Shown here: one piece after another, positions 1 through 8,337 of the stretch
How positions within the stretch are numbered: position 1 is the stretch's first letter
How the letters are laid out: each line of letters opens with the position of its first letter
Source of the DNA: a virus
DNA: 64,000 nt
Strand: one strand, 5' to 3'
Virus record (IMG/VR): IMGVR_UViG_3300009034_000001
Coordinates: 62,001 to 126,000 of that record
The notes under the pieces: model-generated
Seen by the model: the letters and a program-made list of their open reading frames with translations, nothing else
What the model was told of the DNA's origin: nothing
Databases searched by the model: none
Program-made: the position numbers and the translations under genes

Positions 1-1904
1 TGTACTTTATCAAAGTTCTTCTGTAATTGCGTTGTCTTAACTCTAACCTTGAGATTGGAATTGCCTCGTTCCGTACCAGTCACATTTAGAGTACCCCAAC
101 GAGTATATGGTTTATCCGCTTTAAATTCAACGGTCCAAGTACCGGTATTGAAGTTACCTTCTTCAGTAATTGGCTGATAGTTTGCACCTAAGCCGTAATG
201 CCATCCGCCAAAGCTTAAACCAGCGCCCTGAATCCCAGCACCAGCTAGTTGGTATCTAGATACATTTAAGTCGCCAATGTACAACCACGAAGTACCATCA
301 AATTCCTCCGTCCAATAATGATACTTCGCAAGATATTCATATCCTCCGAAAGCTAGACCTGCATTTTGAGTGCCACAACCGGCTAAGTACGCACGAGCAG
401 CAATTAAATTACCTCCAGCCGACCAAGAAGTTCCGTCATACGTCTCCGTAGTATTCAAAATTTGAATAGCGATGTCGTCCCAACCACCAAAGCTTAAGCC
501 TGCATTCTGAGTTCCGCAACCAGCTAGCCCATATCGAAATTTATTAAGGTTGTTGCTAGCAGTCCATACCGCACCATCATATTCTTCAGTGAAACCAACA
601 CGTGCGGATACATAACCACCAAAGCTCAAACCTGCATTTTGTACACCGCAACCCGCGAGGGTCCAACGAGCTGTATTAAGATTGCCCCCTAAAGACCAAT
701 TTGTACCATCATATTCTTCTGCGGGCTGGGCCGGCGCACCAATAGAATATCCGCCAAAAGCCAAGCCTGCATTCTGAGTTCCGCAACCAGCACAAGCTTC
801 CCGAGCAACGTTTAAATTCCCGCCAGGCAACCAACCTGTTCCGTCATACTCTTCAGTTGTTACGGAACGACCAGTACTTTCGACGCCACCAAAACTCAAA
901 CCTGCATTTTGTAGGCCACAGCCAGCAAGGCCTCGACGAGCTGTATTAAGGTTGCCTCCTAAAGTCCAAACGTGCATTCCTCTTAAACTACCTGCTAAAA
1001 TTGGTTCCAGACCGGTATGAGGAGCATATTCTTCAGTTGTTCCTAAAATATTCAGTGTCGCATCATCGTGACCACCAAAGGATAAACCAGCTTGTGTGGT
1101 ACCGCACCCGGCTAAAGATGAACGTGCAACATTGAGATTGACCGAGCTGGTCCAACTTGCGCCGTCATATTCCTCCGTGGTTCCCATCGGGCCATAACCA
1201 CCAAAGGAGAGACCGGCATTTTGTGTGCCACAGCCAGCTAATCTGTTTCGAGCAGTATTCAAACTTCCACCAAGAGACCAGGTTGCGCCATCGTATTCTT
1301 CCGTTGTTGCCAACCATGATCCACCAAAACTAAGCCCCGCGTTCTGACTACCGCAACCGGCTAATGAGTCACGTGGTTGATTTAGGCTGCCACCAACGGT
1401 CCAAGTTGCGCCGTTATATTCCTCCGTGGCTCCCGACAAAGTGGCGCCATCCCAACCGCCAAAGGAAAGACCTGCACTTTGAGTTCCAGCTCCAGCTAGA
1501 TATCCACGGCCAGTATTGAGATTACCACCTAGTGACCATACTGAGCCGTCGTATTCCTCGGATAATGGGGAAATGCCGTTTGTATATCCGCCAAAGGAAA
1601 GACCAGCGACTTGGGTGCCACAACCGGCTAGAAACCTTTTTTTGTTGTTTAAGTTACCGCCTACAGCCCAAGAAGCTCCATTATATTCTTCCGTGTCCTT
1701 CACAAGAGTATATGCTGGGTATTCTCCACCAAAGGAGAGACCGGCATTTTGTGTGCCACATCCTGCGAGCCACTTACGCGCTTTATTCAAATTGCCACCA
1801 AGTGTCCAACCACCAACTATGTAACCAGTAGCTTTAAAATCAAGGTTATTTAAAACACCCTCATTAAAGTCTTCAATTTCTGTCCAAGTTTTTGTTTGAA
1901 TCAT
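1..1904 (-). CDS. Kelch-repeat phage adhesin / tail-associated protein (3' end outside window)
   Basis: The gene starts at ATG 1904 after a strong GGAGGTGA ribosome site and stays open to the left edge, so at least 634 residues are visible and the C-terminus is missing. The N-terminus (TKTWTEIEDF) resembles the MATKTWT start of the adhesins at 10418 and 33573. Twelve Kelch-like repeats of about 44 residues follow, each with a core like LAGCGTQNAGLSFGG and then a TEEYNGxSW segment. After the last repeat the chain enters a beta-rich scaffold (GTWTVEFKADKPYTRWGTL) equivalent to the scaffold parts of those relatives. Kelch repeats of this style are common in metagenomic phage structural proteins and probably form beta-propellers that bind receptor glycans. 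The receptor-binding role is inferred from family and context. Confidence 0.8.
   Translation of the reverse strand, partial: MIQTKTWTEIEDFNEGVLNNLDFKATGYIVGGWTLGGNLNKARKWLAGCGTQNAGLSFGGEYPAYTLVKDTEEYNGASWAVGGNLNNKKRFLAGCGTQVAGLSFGGYTNGISPLSEEYDGSVWSLGGNLNTGRGYLAGAGTQSAGLSFGGWDGATLSGATEEYNGATWTVGGSLNQPRDSLAGCGSQNAGLSFGGSWLATTEEYDGATWSLGGSLNTARNRLAGCGTQNAGLSFGGYGPMGTTEEYDGASWTSSVNLNVARSSLAGCGTTQAGLSFGGHDDATLNILGTTEEYAPHTGLEPILAGSLRGMHVWTLGGNLNTARRGLAGCGLQNAGLSFGGVESTGRSVTTEEYDGTGWLPGGNLNVAREACAGCGTQNAGLAFGGYSIGAPAQPAEEYDGTNWSLGGNLNTARWTLAGCGVQNAGLSFGGYVSARVGFTEEYDGAVWTASNNLNKFRYGLAGCGTQNAGLSFGGWDDIAIQILNTTETYDGTSWSAGGNLIAARAYLAGCGTQNAGLAFGGYEYLAKYHYWTEEFDGTSWLYIGDLNVSRYQLAGAGIQGAGLSFGGWHYGLGANYQPITEEGNFNTGTWTVEFKADKPYTRWGTLNVTGTERGNSNLKVRVKTTQLQKNFDKV
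190..1800 (-). repeat. Coding Kelch repeat array, 12 units
   Basis: Twelve imperfect direct repeats of about 130-140 bp sit inside the partial adhesin gene. The most conserved stretch encodes CGxQxAGLSFGG. Units have diverged in DNA sequence more than those of the array at 10.5-12.2 kb. The third base varies often while the protein core is kept, which indicates selection on the protein. Confidence 0.8.
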
Positions 1905-2053
1905 ATCTTAAATCACCTCCTTTTCAAAACGATTTATGCAAATTATAAGTTTCTTGACGTTTTAACCGCAGTCATATGCGTTGGCATCTTAATGAACATA
2001 CCTTTCAATGTTTTCATCGTGTTTAACAAATTGTCAATTAAACCTTTTATCAA

Positions 2054-2470
2054 TTAAGTTGGATCAACAACCTCTTCCGAAGGAAAACGGCTATCCACAC
2101 CAATATGATCTGTAATACTGAACACCGGTACAGTTACTGGGTCGCCAGTTTCAGGATCCGTTCCTTCATGTTCGGGCATTAATGCCTTACCAAGTGTGTC
2201 AGCATCAGCTTGTGAGATATGAGTTACATAACCGGCTCCTTCATTCTTCACCCAGTAAGCCAAATCGACTTCATCACCAGCAATTAAACAAACCGTCCTT
2301 AAATCGGCTCCGTCCCCATAAGTTTCAACCAAGTCGTACTTATGAGCAATAAACGCGAAGTCAATATCGGGATAGTGCATATTGGGCCATTTTGTGTATG
2401 GCCTGTAACCACGTAATATATCCGTTTCAATTACCGGAACAATCTGTAAACACTTTACTATTCGTGCCAT
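2054..2470 (-). CDS. Hypothetical phage protein, possibly virion-associated
   Basis: This encodes 138 residues from ATG 2470, preceded by GGAGGAGGTG at good spacing. I do not recognise the family. The protein is acidic, has no membrane segment or signal peptide, and has a mixed pattern of short strands and a proline-rich C-terminus (TDPETGDPVTVPVF). It lies between the sulfoquinovose synthase gene and the Kelch adhesin, so it may belong to the tail or adhesin set, but that rests only on position. A gap of about 150 bp follows with no convincing gene. Confidence 0.65.
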   Translation of the reverse strand: MARIVKCLQIVPVIETDILRGYRPYTKWPNMHYPDIDFAFIAHKYDLVETYGDGADLRTVCLIAGDEVDLAYWVKNEGAGYVTHISQADADTLGKALMPEHEGTDPETGDPVTVPVFSITDHIGVDSRFPSEEVVDPT

Positions 2471-2566
2471 CTTAACACCTCCTCCTATTATGCGTAGTAT
2501 ACATTCAATTATATTTTAGAATTGAACCCTTAACTTTACAAATATTAAAATCCCAAAGGAACGTAC

Positions 2567-3751
2567 TTATTTCAAACGTTTACACTTTTCCCTTTGTCCA
2601 GACCAACGAATATCTGGAACAAGTACATACCTCTTTTCTTCGATCCGATCTTTATATTTAATTAAATCCTTAAACATTCTTTTTAATTCATTTCTTATAT
2701 CATGACTTGGCTTATAACCAAGGTCAAGTAAATGTTGATGATCGGGATTATAATAATGTTCTTCAAGTTCAATTCTTGGATTTTCAATATTCCAAATCTT
2801 ACAATCTAAATCAAACTTGTTACCAACTTCTTTAACAATTTCAGCCAGTTGGTAAATTGAATATAATTCCTCAAATTGATTAAATGTTCTATATTCGCCC
2901 TTCTTTGGAGGATTTTCAAGCGCAAGGGTTAAACATTGCATTGAATCACGTAGAGGTAAGAAGCCACGCGTCTGATGACCTTTGCCATAAGGTGTTAATT
3001 CATGCCCGATCACGGCCTGGGCAACAAATCTATTAATAGCTGTTCCGAAGCATTGGTCCACGTCAAATCGTGTTAGTAGCCGTTCATCATCTCCCATTTC
3101 ATCAATTCGTGTTCCATATACTACACCTTGCATAATATCTGTAGATCGTAGATTCCAAAATTTACAAGCCATTATGATATTGTGGGTATCATGAACTTTA
3201 GTCTGATGGTACCAACTCCCAGCTTGTCTCGGAAAGATAAGTGTATCTTTACGTCCTCTATACTCTATGTCAAAGAAGCCTTCCGGGATGTCCACACACG
3301 GAGTGCCGTACTCGCCCATCGAACCGAGTTTAATAAGCGAGGCTCCAGGGCATGCCTCTTTCATCGCATACAGTATATTTAACGTGCCCATCAAATTATT
3401 CGTTTGAGTAAAAACACAATGGTCAACATCCAACATGGAATAAGGAGCGCTTGGCATCTCGCCAAGATGTACAATTGCATCAGGTTTAAATGATCTTAGA
3501 AGATTCCAAACAAAGTTATAGTTCGTTAGATCTCCTTTAATAAATTGTAAACTCTTGCCATACCTCTGTCTAAATGCGTGTAGTCGCTCGGTCATTCGGT
3601 AAATTGGCGTCACGGAATGTGATCCCATTTCCGCTACCCATTCGCGTCTAAAATAGTTATCACAACCTGAGACTTCGTGTCCACGCGCTACAAGATATTG
3701 TGCTAATGCAAAACCAATATAGCCATCAACGCCGGCAATAAAGACCCTCAC
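2567..3751 (-). CDS. sqdB: UDP-sulfoquinovose synthase (SQD1/SqdB-like)
   Basis: The product (394 residues) matches the SQD1 family along its whole length. This enzyme makes UDP-sulfoquinovose from UDP-glucose and sulfite using bound NAD. A Rossmann glycine motif is at residues 7-12 (GVDGYI). Family signatures include VHLGEMPSAPYSM (95-107), LGSMGEYGTP (142-151), SWYHQTKVHD (179-188), MQGVVYGT, YGKGHQTRGF and RIELEEHYYN. Y181 and K185 form the YxxxK pair, and S144 and E147 occupy the catalytic Thr/Glu region, with Ser in place of the usual Thr. It starts at GTG 3751 after TAGGAGGT. It follows the UDP-sugar dehydrogenase gene closely, consistent with a nucleotide-sugar operon. Other NDP-sugar epimerases lack this combination, so the assignment is firm. 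The end use (glycan or sulfolipid) is not shown. Confidence 0.93.
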   Translation of the reverse strand: MRVFIAGVDGYIGFALAQYLVARGHEVSGCDNYFRREWVAEMGSHSVTPIYRMTERLHAFRQRYGKSLQFIKGDLTNYNFVWNLLRSFKPDAIVHLGEMPSAPYSMLDVDHCVFTQTNNLMGTLNILYAMKEACPGASLIKLGSMGEYGTPCVDIPEGFFDIEYRGRKDTLIFPRQAGSWYHQTKVHDTHNIIMACKFWNLRSTDIMQGVVYGTRIDEMGDDERLLTRFDVDQCFGTAINRFVAQAVIGHELTPYGKGHQTRGFLPLRDSMQCLTLALENPPKKGEYRTFNQFEELYSIYQLAEIVKEVGNKFDLDCKIWNIENPRIELEEHYYNPDHQHLLDLGYKPSHDIRNELKRMFKDLIKYKDRIEEKRYVLVPDIRWSGQREKCKRLK

Positions 3752-3760
3752 GACTACCTC

Positions 3761-4606
3761 CTACCAATTCTTCTTTGTTCTCCAACGTAAATTCGTTCTC
3801 CAAATTTCACTCAGTAAATAGGGGATGTAACCTAACTCTTTGACCCTGTATATCAGTGCACGTAGATCCTTTGGCAAGCAACTTCCACCAAAGCCCAAAT
3901 CTCCATTCGGTCCCGGAACGTCACACTTGCCTGGTCCAAACCGTTTATCAAGAGCTACACATTCTGCAAGTTTATCATAATTAACACCTAGGAGTTGAGC
4001 AATGTTATACATTTCGTTTGCAAAACTCACCTTCAAGGCCAAGAATGCATTATTGAATGACTTAATTAGTTCTGCAGTTGTTAAATCGACATATATGATT
4101 GTGCAGGTAAAATCCGCTATAAGAAACACACGCTCAACCAATTCAAAAACCGCTTTTTCTTCTGTGCCAATAATAATTCTATCCGCGTTTCTCAAATCCT
4201 CAACTGCATGTTTCTCACGAAGGAACTCCGGGTTCATTGCAAAACTAATTGTTGGATATTGTGACTTTGGATAATGAAACAGATTTGAGTACTTTGTTTC
4301 TAAGCCTTTCGTAAAACCGGCAGGCATAGTTGAACGAATTACAATAATCAATCGTCTTTTTAATTTGAGCTCTTTTGCACGTTCCACTAGATTGTCTACC
4401 GCTTCCTTGACAATACTAACATCGCACTCGCCGGATTTCTTCATAGGTGTAGGCACGCAAACAAAAATTACCTCAGCTTCCCTTACCATTTCATAAATTG
4501 ATCCAACGTCCTTATACTTATCATATAAGTATATTTCATGATACGGTTTTAATACCTCATGGGTTGCTCCCCCAACAAATCCAACTCCACAAATTCCAAT
4601 TTTCAT
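3761..4606 (-). CDS. UDP-glucose/GDP-mannose 6-dehydrogenase family, short form
   Basis: The protein (281 residues) has the N-terminal NAD domain (GICGVGFVGGATHE, residues 4-17; FVCVPTPM near 48-55) and the central helical domain. The active-site motif GFGGSCLPKDL carries the catalytic cysteine at 243. Family members oxidise a UDP-sugar or GDP-sugar twice to the uronate. It ends soon after the catalytic loop, so the usual C-terminal UDP-binding domain (full length about 430) is missing. UDP-glucose is the most likely substrate because a UDP-glucuronate decarboxylase is encoded at 12376. Activity of the short form is uncertain. The start is ATG 4606, with a purine-rich AGGGGG site somewhat far upstream. 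Confidence 0.87.
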   Translation of the reverse strand: MKIGICGVGFVGGATHEVLKPYHEIYLYDKYKDVGSIYEMVREAEVIFVCVPTPMKKSGECDVSIVKEAVDNLVERAKELKLKRRLIIVIRSTMPAGFTKGLETKYSNLFHYPKSQYPTISFAMNPEFLREKHAVEDLRNADRIIIGTEEKAVFELVERVFLIADFTCTIIYVDLTTAELIKSFNNAFLALKVSFANEMYNIAQLLGVNYDKLAECVALDKRFGPGKCDVPGPNGDLGFGGSCLPKDLRALIYRVKELGYIPYLLSEIWRTNLRWRTKKNW

Positions 4607-4621
4607 AAAGTTTGTAACCCC

Positions 4622-5212
4622 CTACTTATTCATTGTATGTGTCCAATTACCTTCAGAATCGCCAGGCTTTATCTTTCGTATACTCCACACTGATCTTGCG
4701 ACTAACCAAGGCATATAACGCTTTGGAGTTGTCTCTAACAATACGGTCCCGATAGCTGGATAAACGCCAACAGCATGAAAATCGTGACCGACCAGAAAGC
4801 CGCCCGTCTTCAGATGTGGATCCCAAGCCAGAATATCCGCACGGACGCCTTCAAATGAATGGTCGCCATCAAGAAAGATCAAATCCGCCTTCTTCCCAAA
4901 CGTTTCGGCAACCTTAGTGCTTTCATTATTTATTATTGTAATATAGTTTGAATAATGTTTCAAGTTTTCTTTAATTGCTTCAAAGAGTTCTTCCTCCGAA
5001 CATTTCCAATTGAAAGCATAGGAACCACATTCAATCGTGTAAATATGTCGATGTGTGGTTACACAACACTCGGCCATAACCTTTGTAAATGTTGCATCTC
5101 TTCCGGTACCAACTTCTACAATTATTGCATCGTCGGGTAAACCGCGTATAATAGCTCTGACTAACTCTTGTTCAACTATCCCCTGTGCTTTGTCAAAGAT
5201 ATTGAAATCCAT
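4622..5212 (-). CDS. Class I SAM-dependent methyltransferase (Methyltransf_24/CmcI-like)
   Basis: The protein has 196 residues. The SAM-binding motif I is IIVEVGTGRDATF (near residues 30-42), and the acidic motif DLIFLDGDHSFEGVRAD (about 110-126) is typical of the Methyltransf_24/CmcI type. GGFLVGHDF follows as the post-motif strand. Methyltransferases of this type modify sugars or small metabolites and often lie in polysaccharide clusters. Here it sits between a second methyltransferase gene and the UDP-sugar dehydrogenase, so glycan O-methylation is a reasonable inference. AAAGGAGG lies about 13 bases upstream of the ATG, a rather long spacing. Confidence 0.8.
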   Translation of the reverse strand: MDFNIFDKAQGIVEQELVRAIIRGLPDDAIIVEVGTGRDATFTKVMAECCVTTHRHIYTIECGSYAFNWKCSEEELFEAIKENLKHYSNYITIINNESTKVAETFGKKADLIFLDGDHSFEGVRADILAWDPHLKTGGFLVGHDFHAVGVYPAIGTVLLETTPKRYMPWLVARSVWSIRKIKPGDSEGNWTHTMNK

Positions 5213-5217
5213 AAAGG

Positions 5218-6225
5218 CTATATAACCTCCTTTACCTTACCTGCAAATACTTCAAGGTCCCTTGGGCAACCAAGTTCAAACTGATCAAGTGGAGGAAGCC
5301 TTAAAAATCGCGCGGCATCTTTTACAACTTTCACTTCATGGAACGGACTTTCCCTTTTATTAAAATAATGCACAATTCCACAAATCAAATCAATACGCAA
5401 ACCATCCCTAAACTGGATCTTTTCCAATATATTCCTGACCTTTTCAAGATCAAGCTCGTTCAACAATAACGCTGCGGTCACAACAACGTCCTGATCGCCA
5501 CCATATTTTTCCGCAACTTTAGCCGCGAGAATAGCCACCCGTTTAACCCATTTTTTATCACTAATGCTAATACCATGTTCTTCCAACTGTCGTATTCGAG
5601 TGTCAAGGTCAAGTCCAATGCATTGACCTGTCCAATCCGTTGTAATTCGTGACTTCAAAGAATCCTTCCATACAAAGGAAATTTCCCATATGTCTGGGTT
5701 CTTAATTGTTGTTAATTCAAATACCAAAGGGTCTTTCTCTTTTAATACATGTAGCCATTTCCCATCCTTTGTTGTAAATCGTTCTTGTTTCAAAAAATAC
5801 CGATTTGACGTGAAGATTAACTCGTCACCAATATAATAACAAACCCACCGGTGGTAACTAAAACCAATTAGTATCTCTAAATAACAAGACGGTAAACTGA
5901 CATACCCAGCCTTACCAACTCTACACAGTTCGTCGCACATTTTAACTGGATCTTCAACGTGTTCCAACACATGTCGACAGAAAACGAAGTCCAATGCCTT
6001 ATTTTTAAATGGCAAGTCTTGACCATCACCAACAATAAAGGGTCTATGGTCTATCTTGGAGAACCACCTACCTAATTTTTCCCATCCTTTACGTCCCCCA
6101 ATGGGTTTGTCAGGACCATGTAAGTCCAAACAAACATCGGTACGTTCAAACGGATTCTGACCGGAACCGACTTCAAGGACTACATCGTTTTCTTTAATTT
6201 CGTAATCGTGAATGAAATATGACAT
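5218..6225 (-). CDS. Methyltransferase fused to a degenerate HD-like domain
   Basis: I place the start at ATG 6225 (335 residues) because GGGAG lies 8 bases upstream; an in-frame TTG at 6240 is poorer. The N-terminal half is a Methyltransf_11-type domain with VVLEVGSGQNPF (motif I), DFVFCRHVLEHVEDP (motif IV/V) and AGYVSLPS. The C-terminal third resembles a small HD phosphohydrolase fold, with AALLLNELD where AALLHDIG is expected, then ICGIVHYF and VKVVKDAARF where a VxDADRL motif is expected. The metal-binding His-Asp pair is therefore replaced by Asn-Glu and the final Asp by Ala, which suggests a non-catalytic HD-like domain. The HD reading is mine and less certain than the methyltransferase. 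Confidence 0.75.
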   Translation of the reverse strand: MSYFIHDYEIKENDVVLEVGSGQNPFERTDVCLDLHGPDKPIGGRKGWEKLGRWFSKIDHRPFIVGDGQDLPFKNKALDFVFCRHVLEHVEDPVKMCDELCRVGKAGYVSLPSCYLEILIGFSYHRWVCYYIGDELIFTSNRYFLKQERFTTKDGKWLHVLKEKDPLVFELTTIKNPDIWEISFVWKDSLKSRITTDWTGQCIGLDLDTRIRQLEEHGISISDKKWVKRVAILAAKVAEKYGGDQDVVVTAALLLNELDLEKVRNILEKIQFRDGLRIDLICGIVHYFNKRESPFHEVKVVKDAARFLRLPPLDQFELGCPRDLEVFAGKVKEVI

Positions 6226-6227
6226 CT

Positions 6228-7130
6228 TTAGAACTCCCAACTTTCATCATACGGAAATGGCTTCTCATCCCACTTCCATTGACTGAAGGGGTGATCCATC
6301 ATAACCTCGGGATGTGGCCCATGATATTCCCTTATAAACACGCCATTAACCCAATCGAAATCCAATGTAAATGGTAACTGATGACGAACCCACTCTTCCT
6401 TCGTCCACTTGCGGCCATCCAACTCCTTATGTGGTGTATCGTGAGAGCCCGCCAGCCTTTCCCAACCGTTCCAAATAAGCCACCTCATTTTATAAGCAAT
6501 CCACTGCGGCCTCCGGACGTAACTATAATGATAAAAACTTTCCCATAACTGAACGGCACCACCGGTAGACTTGCCTCCAAAGAAGTTCATTGCAAGATCC
6601 GGTCCAGCACAATGTACTCCATCGCCCTCGGGAACTTTTTGAAACTTTAAATGCGACTGATGCCAACATCCTCTAGTGTCAGAATAAATTACATGTTTAA
6701 AGTCACCCCAAAAGTTCAACTTATATATCCCTATCTTTCCAGGTGATGGCCGACGACACTGTACAAGTGTACGTACCCGTTCAAATAGTTTTGCTGAATA
6801 GATCTCATCTGCATCTGTCCAAAGTATCCAGTCGCCAGGTTCAAAATGTTGCATGAAGATTTTACCAAGTTCAAGATCGGTTTTCTGCTCTTTAAGTAGT
6901 CCATACTGAATAAATTTAATCTTTCCTAACGGATCTGGAAAGTTCTTTACAATTTCCGCCGTGTTGTCAACTGAAAGTCCGTCTTCAGTGACCCACTTTG
7001 GGTTTGCCATTTTGTTCCAGCGATCAGCACATTCAATAATTACAATTTTGTCTACTTGATGGTACAGGGAATACAAAGTATACCATATATAATCCTGTTC
7101 ATTAAGTACCTTTAACGCAGCAATTAACAT
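6228..7130 (-). CDS. GT-A fold glycosyltransferase-like protein
   Basis: The product has 300 residues from ATG 7130, chosen over the upstream TTG because GAGGAGGAGAGG precedes it. It begins IAALKVLNEQDYIWYTL, like GT2-type transferases, and has a DxD motif in WILWTDADEIY that would bind the metal and the nucleotide-sugar. It shares segments with the next gene downstream: KVLNExDY, VTEDGLSxD, EIxKNFPDPxGKI and DWVNGV. The two are therefore paralogs. The C-terminal half (about 170-300) is specific to this pair. The product probably transfers a sugar in the phage glycan pathway; donor and acceptor are unknown. Confidence 0.8.
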   Translation of the reverse strand: MLIAALKVLNEQDYIWYTLYSLYHQVDKIVIIECADRWNKMANPKWVTEDGLSVDNTAEIVKNFPDPLGKIKFIQYGLLKEQKTDLELGKIFMQHFEPGDWILWTDADEIYSAKLFERVRTLVQCRRPSPGKIGIYKLNFWGDFKHVIYSDTRGCWHQSHLKFQKVPEGDGVHCAGPDLAMNFFGGKSTGGAVQLWESFYHYSYVRRPQWIAYKMRWLIWNGWERLAGSHDTPHKELDGRKWTKEEWVRHQLPFTLDFDWVNGVFIREYHGPHPEVMMDHPFSQWKWDEKPFPYDESWEF

Positions 7131-7154
7131 AAGCCTCTCCTCCTCAACGTTCAA

Positions 7155-8324
7155 TCAAAAGATTGAAAACTTCTTATAACTATACTCCCCGGACTTGAAC
7201 TTTTCCATCTGCTCTTGATAATGGCTTTCAACATCCTTCATATTCAATGGCTTCCCATCCCAACACAACGCATGAAAGTATGGATGGAGATAAGGAAAAA
7301 TTAGAGTTTCTGGATAATTAAAAATCTCCTTCTCGTAAAATGGTGCTATTTTTATATTATCGATATTTTTGCATGTAACACCGTTCACCCAATCCCAATT
7401 ATTCTTAAAGAATACCTGATGATTGACCCATTCCTGCTCGGTATACTTCTTACCATCAAGTTCGCGAATATTTTTTATACAATTAGTCACAAGACACCGA
7501 TCCCACCCCACGCTTACAAGATACTTCAATTTGGCGTAGATCCTCCAATCTGGCCGCGCGTATGCCATGTGACAGTAACACGGTATACGCATTCCAACTC
7601 CACCGCCACCCGGATTAGTACATTGGATTCGCACGTTGGAAGGATTTGAATTCTCACATAGTGGATGCTTCATTTCCCTAAAGATAGTAATATCTCCATG
7701 CCATAATCCCATTGTATCCTCTAAAATAACATGTTGCAAATCGTGCCAAAACTGATACGCCATAACAGTCATCACGGTGGTCTTTGGACGTCGATACAGA
7801 AAGATTTCTTTAATTCTTCTTAACGACCAATCGTACCAAACTTCATCACCATCTATGTGAAAGAAGATATCGCCATCGTCGATATAGGGAAACCAATAAT
7901 GACCTAACTGATTTAACGTTTCCCCAAAGAAGCCTGCTTGGATATATACAATTTTACCTTCCGGGTCCGGAAAGTTTTTTATAATCTCAGATGTGCCATC
8001 AATAGAAAGTCCATCTTCTGTAACCATTTCTGGCGCAACGCGTTTAAAGTGATTAGTGCAGCCTTCAACAATGACAATTCGATGCGCATGCGGATAAATA
8101 CTCCGTAACGAAGGCTCCAAGTAGTCTGCTTCATTAAGAACTTTATAACAAGGCACAAGACGCACTTCATCGCGTTGGGTATCGTGACTGGAAGTACGTA
8201 ACGGAACCCTATTACTTTCAGCTTCTTCTCGGAAGGTTTCCTGTTTAATAATTTCATCCTCTTCTAACCAAACTACACCTTCATGTTCTTTTACAACCGC
8301 CTTTGGTGATTTACTCGTTCCCAA
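7155..8324 (-). CDS. GT-A fold glycosyltransferase-like protein, paralog of the preceding gene
   Basis: I place the start at TTG 8324 because a clear GGAGGA site lies 6 bases upstream and just after the stop of the preceding gene. The longer in-frame version overlaps that gene and begins with an unrelated hydrophobic stretch. The protein has 389 residues. It matches the product of 6228-7130 over KVLNEADYLEPSL, VTEDGLSIDGT, EIIKNFPDPEGKI, ELDGKKYTEQEWVNHQ and DWVNGV. The metal site is FFHIDGDEVWYD (DGD). About 70 extra N-terminal residues are polar and lack a recognised domain. A tandem duplication followed by divergence is the simplest explanation. Confidence 0.8.
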   Translation of the reverse strand: MGTSKSPKAVVKEHEGVVWLEEDEIIKQETFREEAESNRVPLRTSSHDTQRDEVRLVPCYKVLNEADYLEPSLRSIYPHAHRIVIVEGCTNHFKRVAPEMVTEDGLSIDGTSEIIKNFPDPEGKIVYIQAGFFGETLNQLGHYWFPYIDDGDIFFHIDGDEVWYDWSLRRIKEIFLYRRPKTTVMTVMAYQFWHDLQHVILEDTMGLWHGDITIFREMKHPLCENSNPSNVRIQCTNPGGGGVGMRIPCYCHMAYARPDWRIYAKLKYLVSVGWDRCLVTNCIKNIRELDGKKYTEQEWVNHQVFFKNNWDWVNGVTCKNIDNIKIAPFYEKEIFNYPETLIFPYLHPYFHALCWDGKPLNMKDVESHYQEQMEKFKSGEYSYKKFSIF

Positions 8325-8337
8325 TGTATCTCCTCCA

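Noticed and set aside
190-1800. CRISPR-like regular repeats
   Set aside because: Units of about 130 bp are fully coding with a conserved protein core; no short palindromic repeats or unique spacers exist.
1516-1831. Two overlapping plus-strand open frames opposite the Kelch array
   Set aside because: They are antisense to the repeat-coding gene, show the repeat period and lack ribosome sites.
1943-2017. 24-codon minus-strand frame (MKTLKGMFIKMPTHMTAVKT...)
   Set aside because: No ribosome site and no support beyond being open; the gap 1905-2053 otherwise shows nothing.
2504-2526. Palindrome TTCAATT/AATTGAA with an overlapping TATAAT on the minus strand
   Set aside because: No T-run for a terminator and no acceptable -35 element for a promoter.
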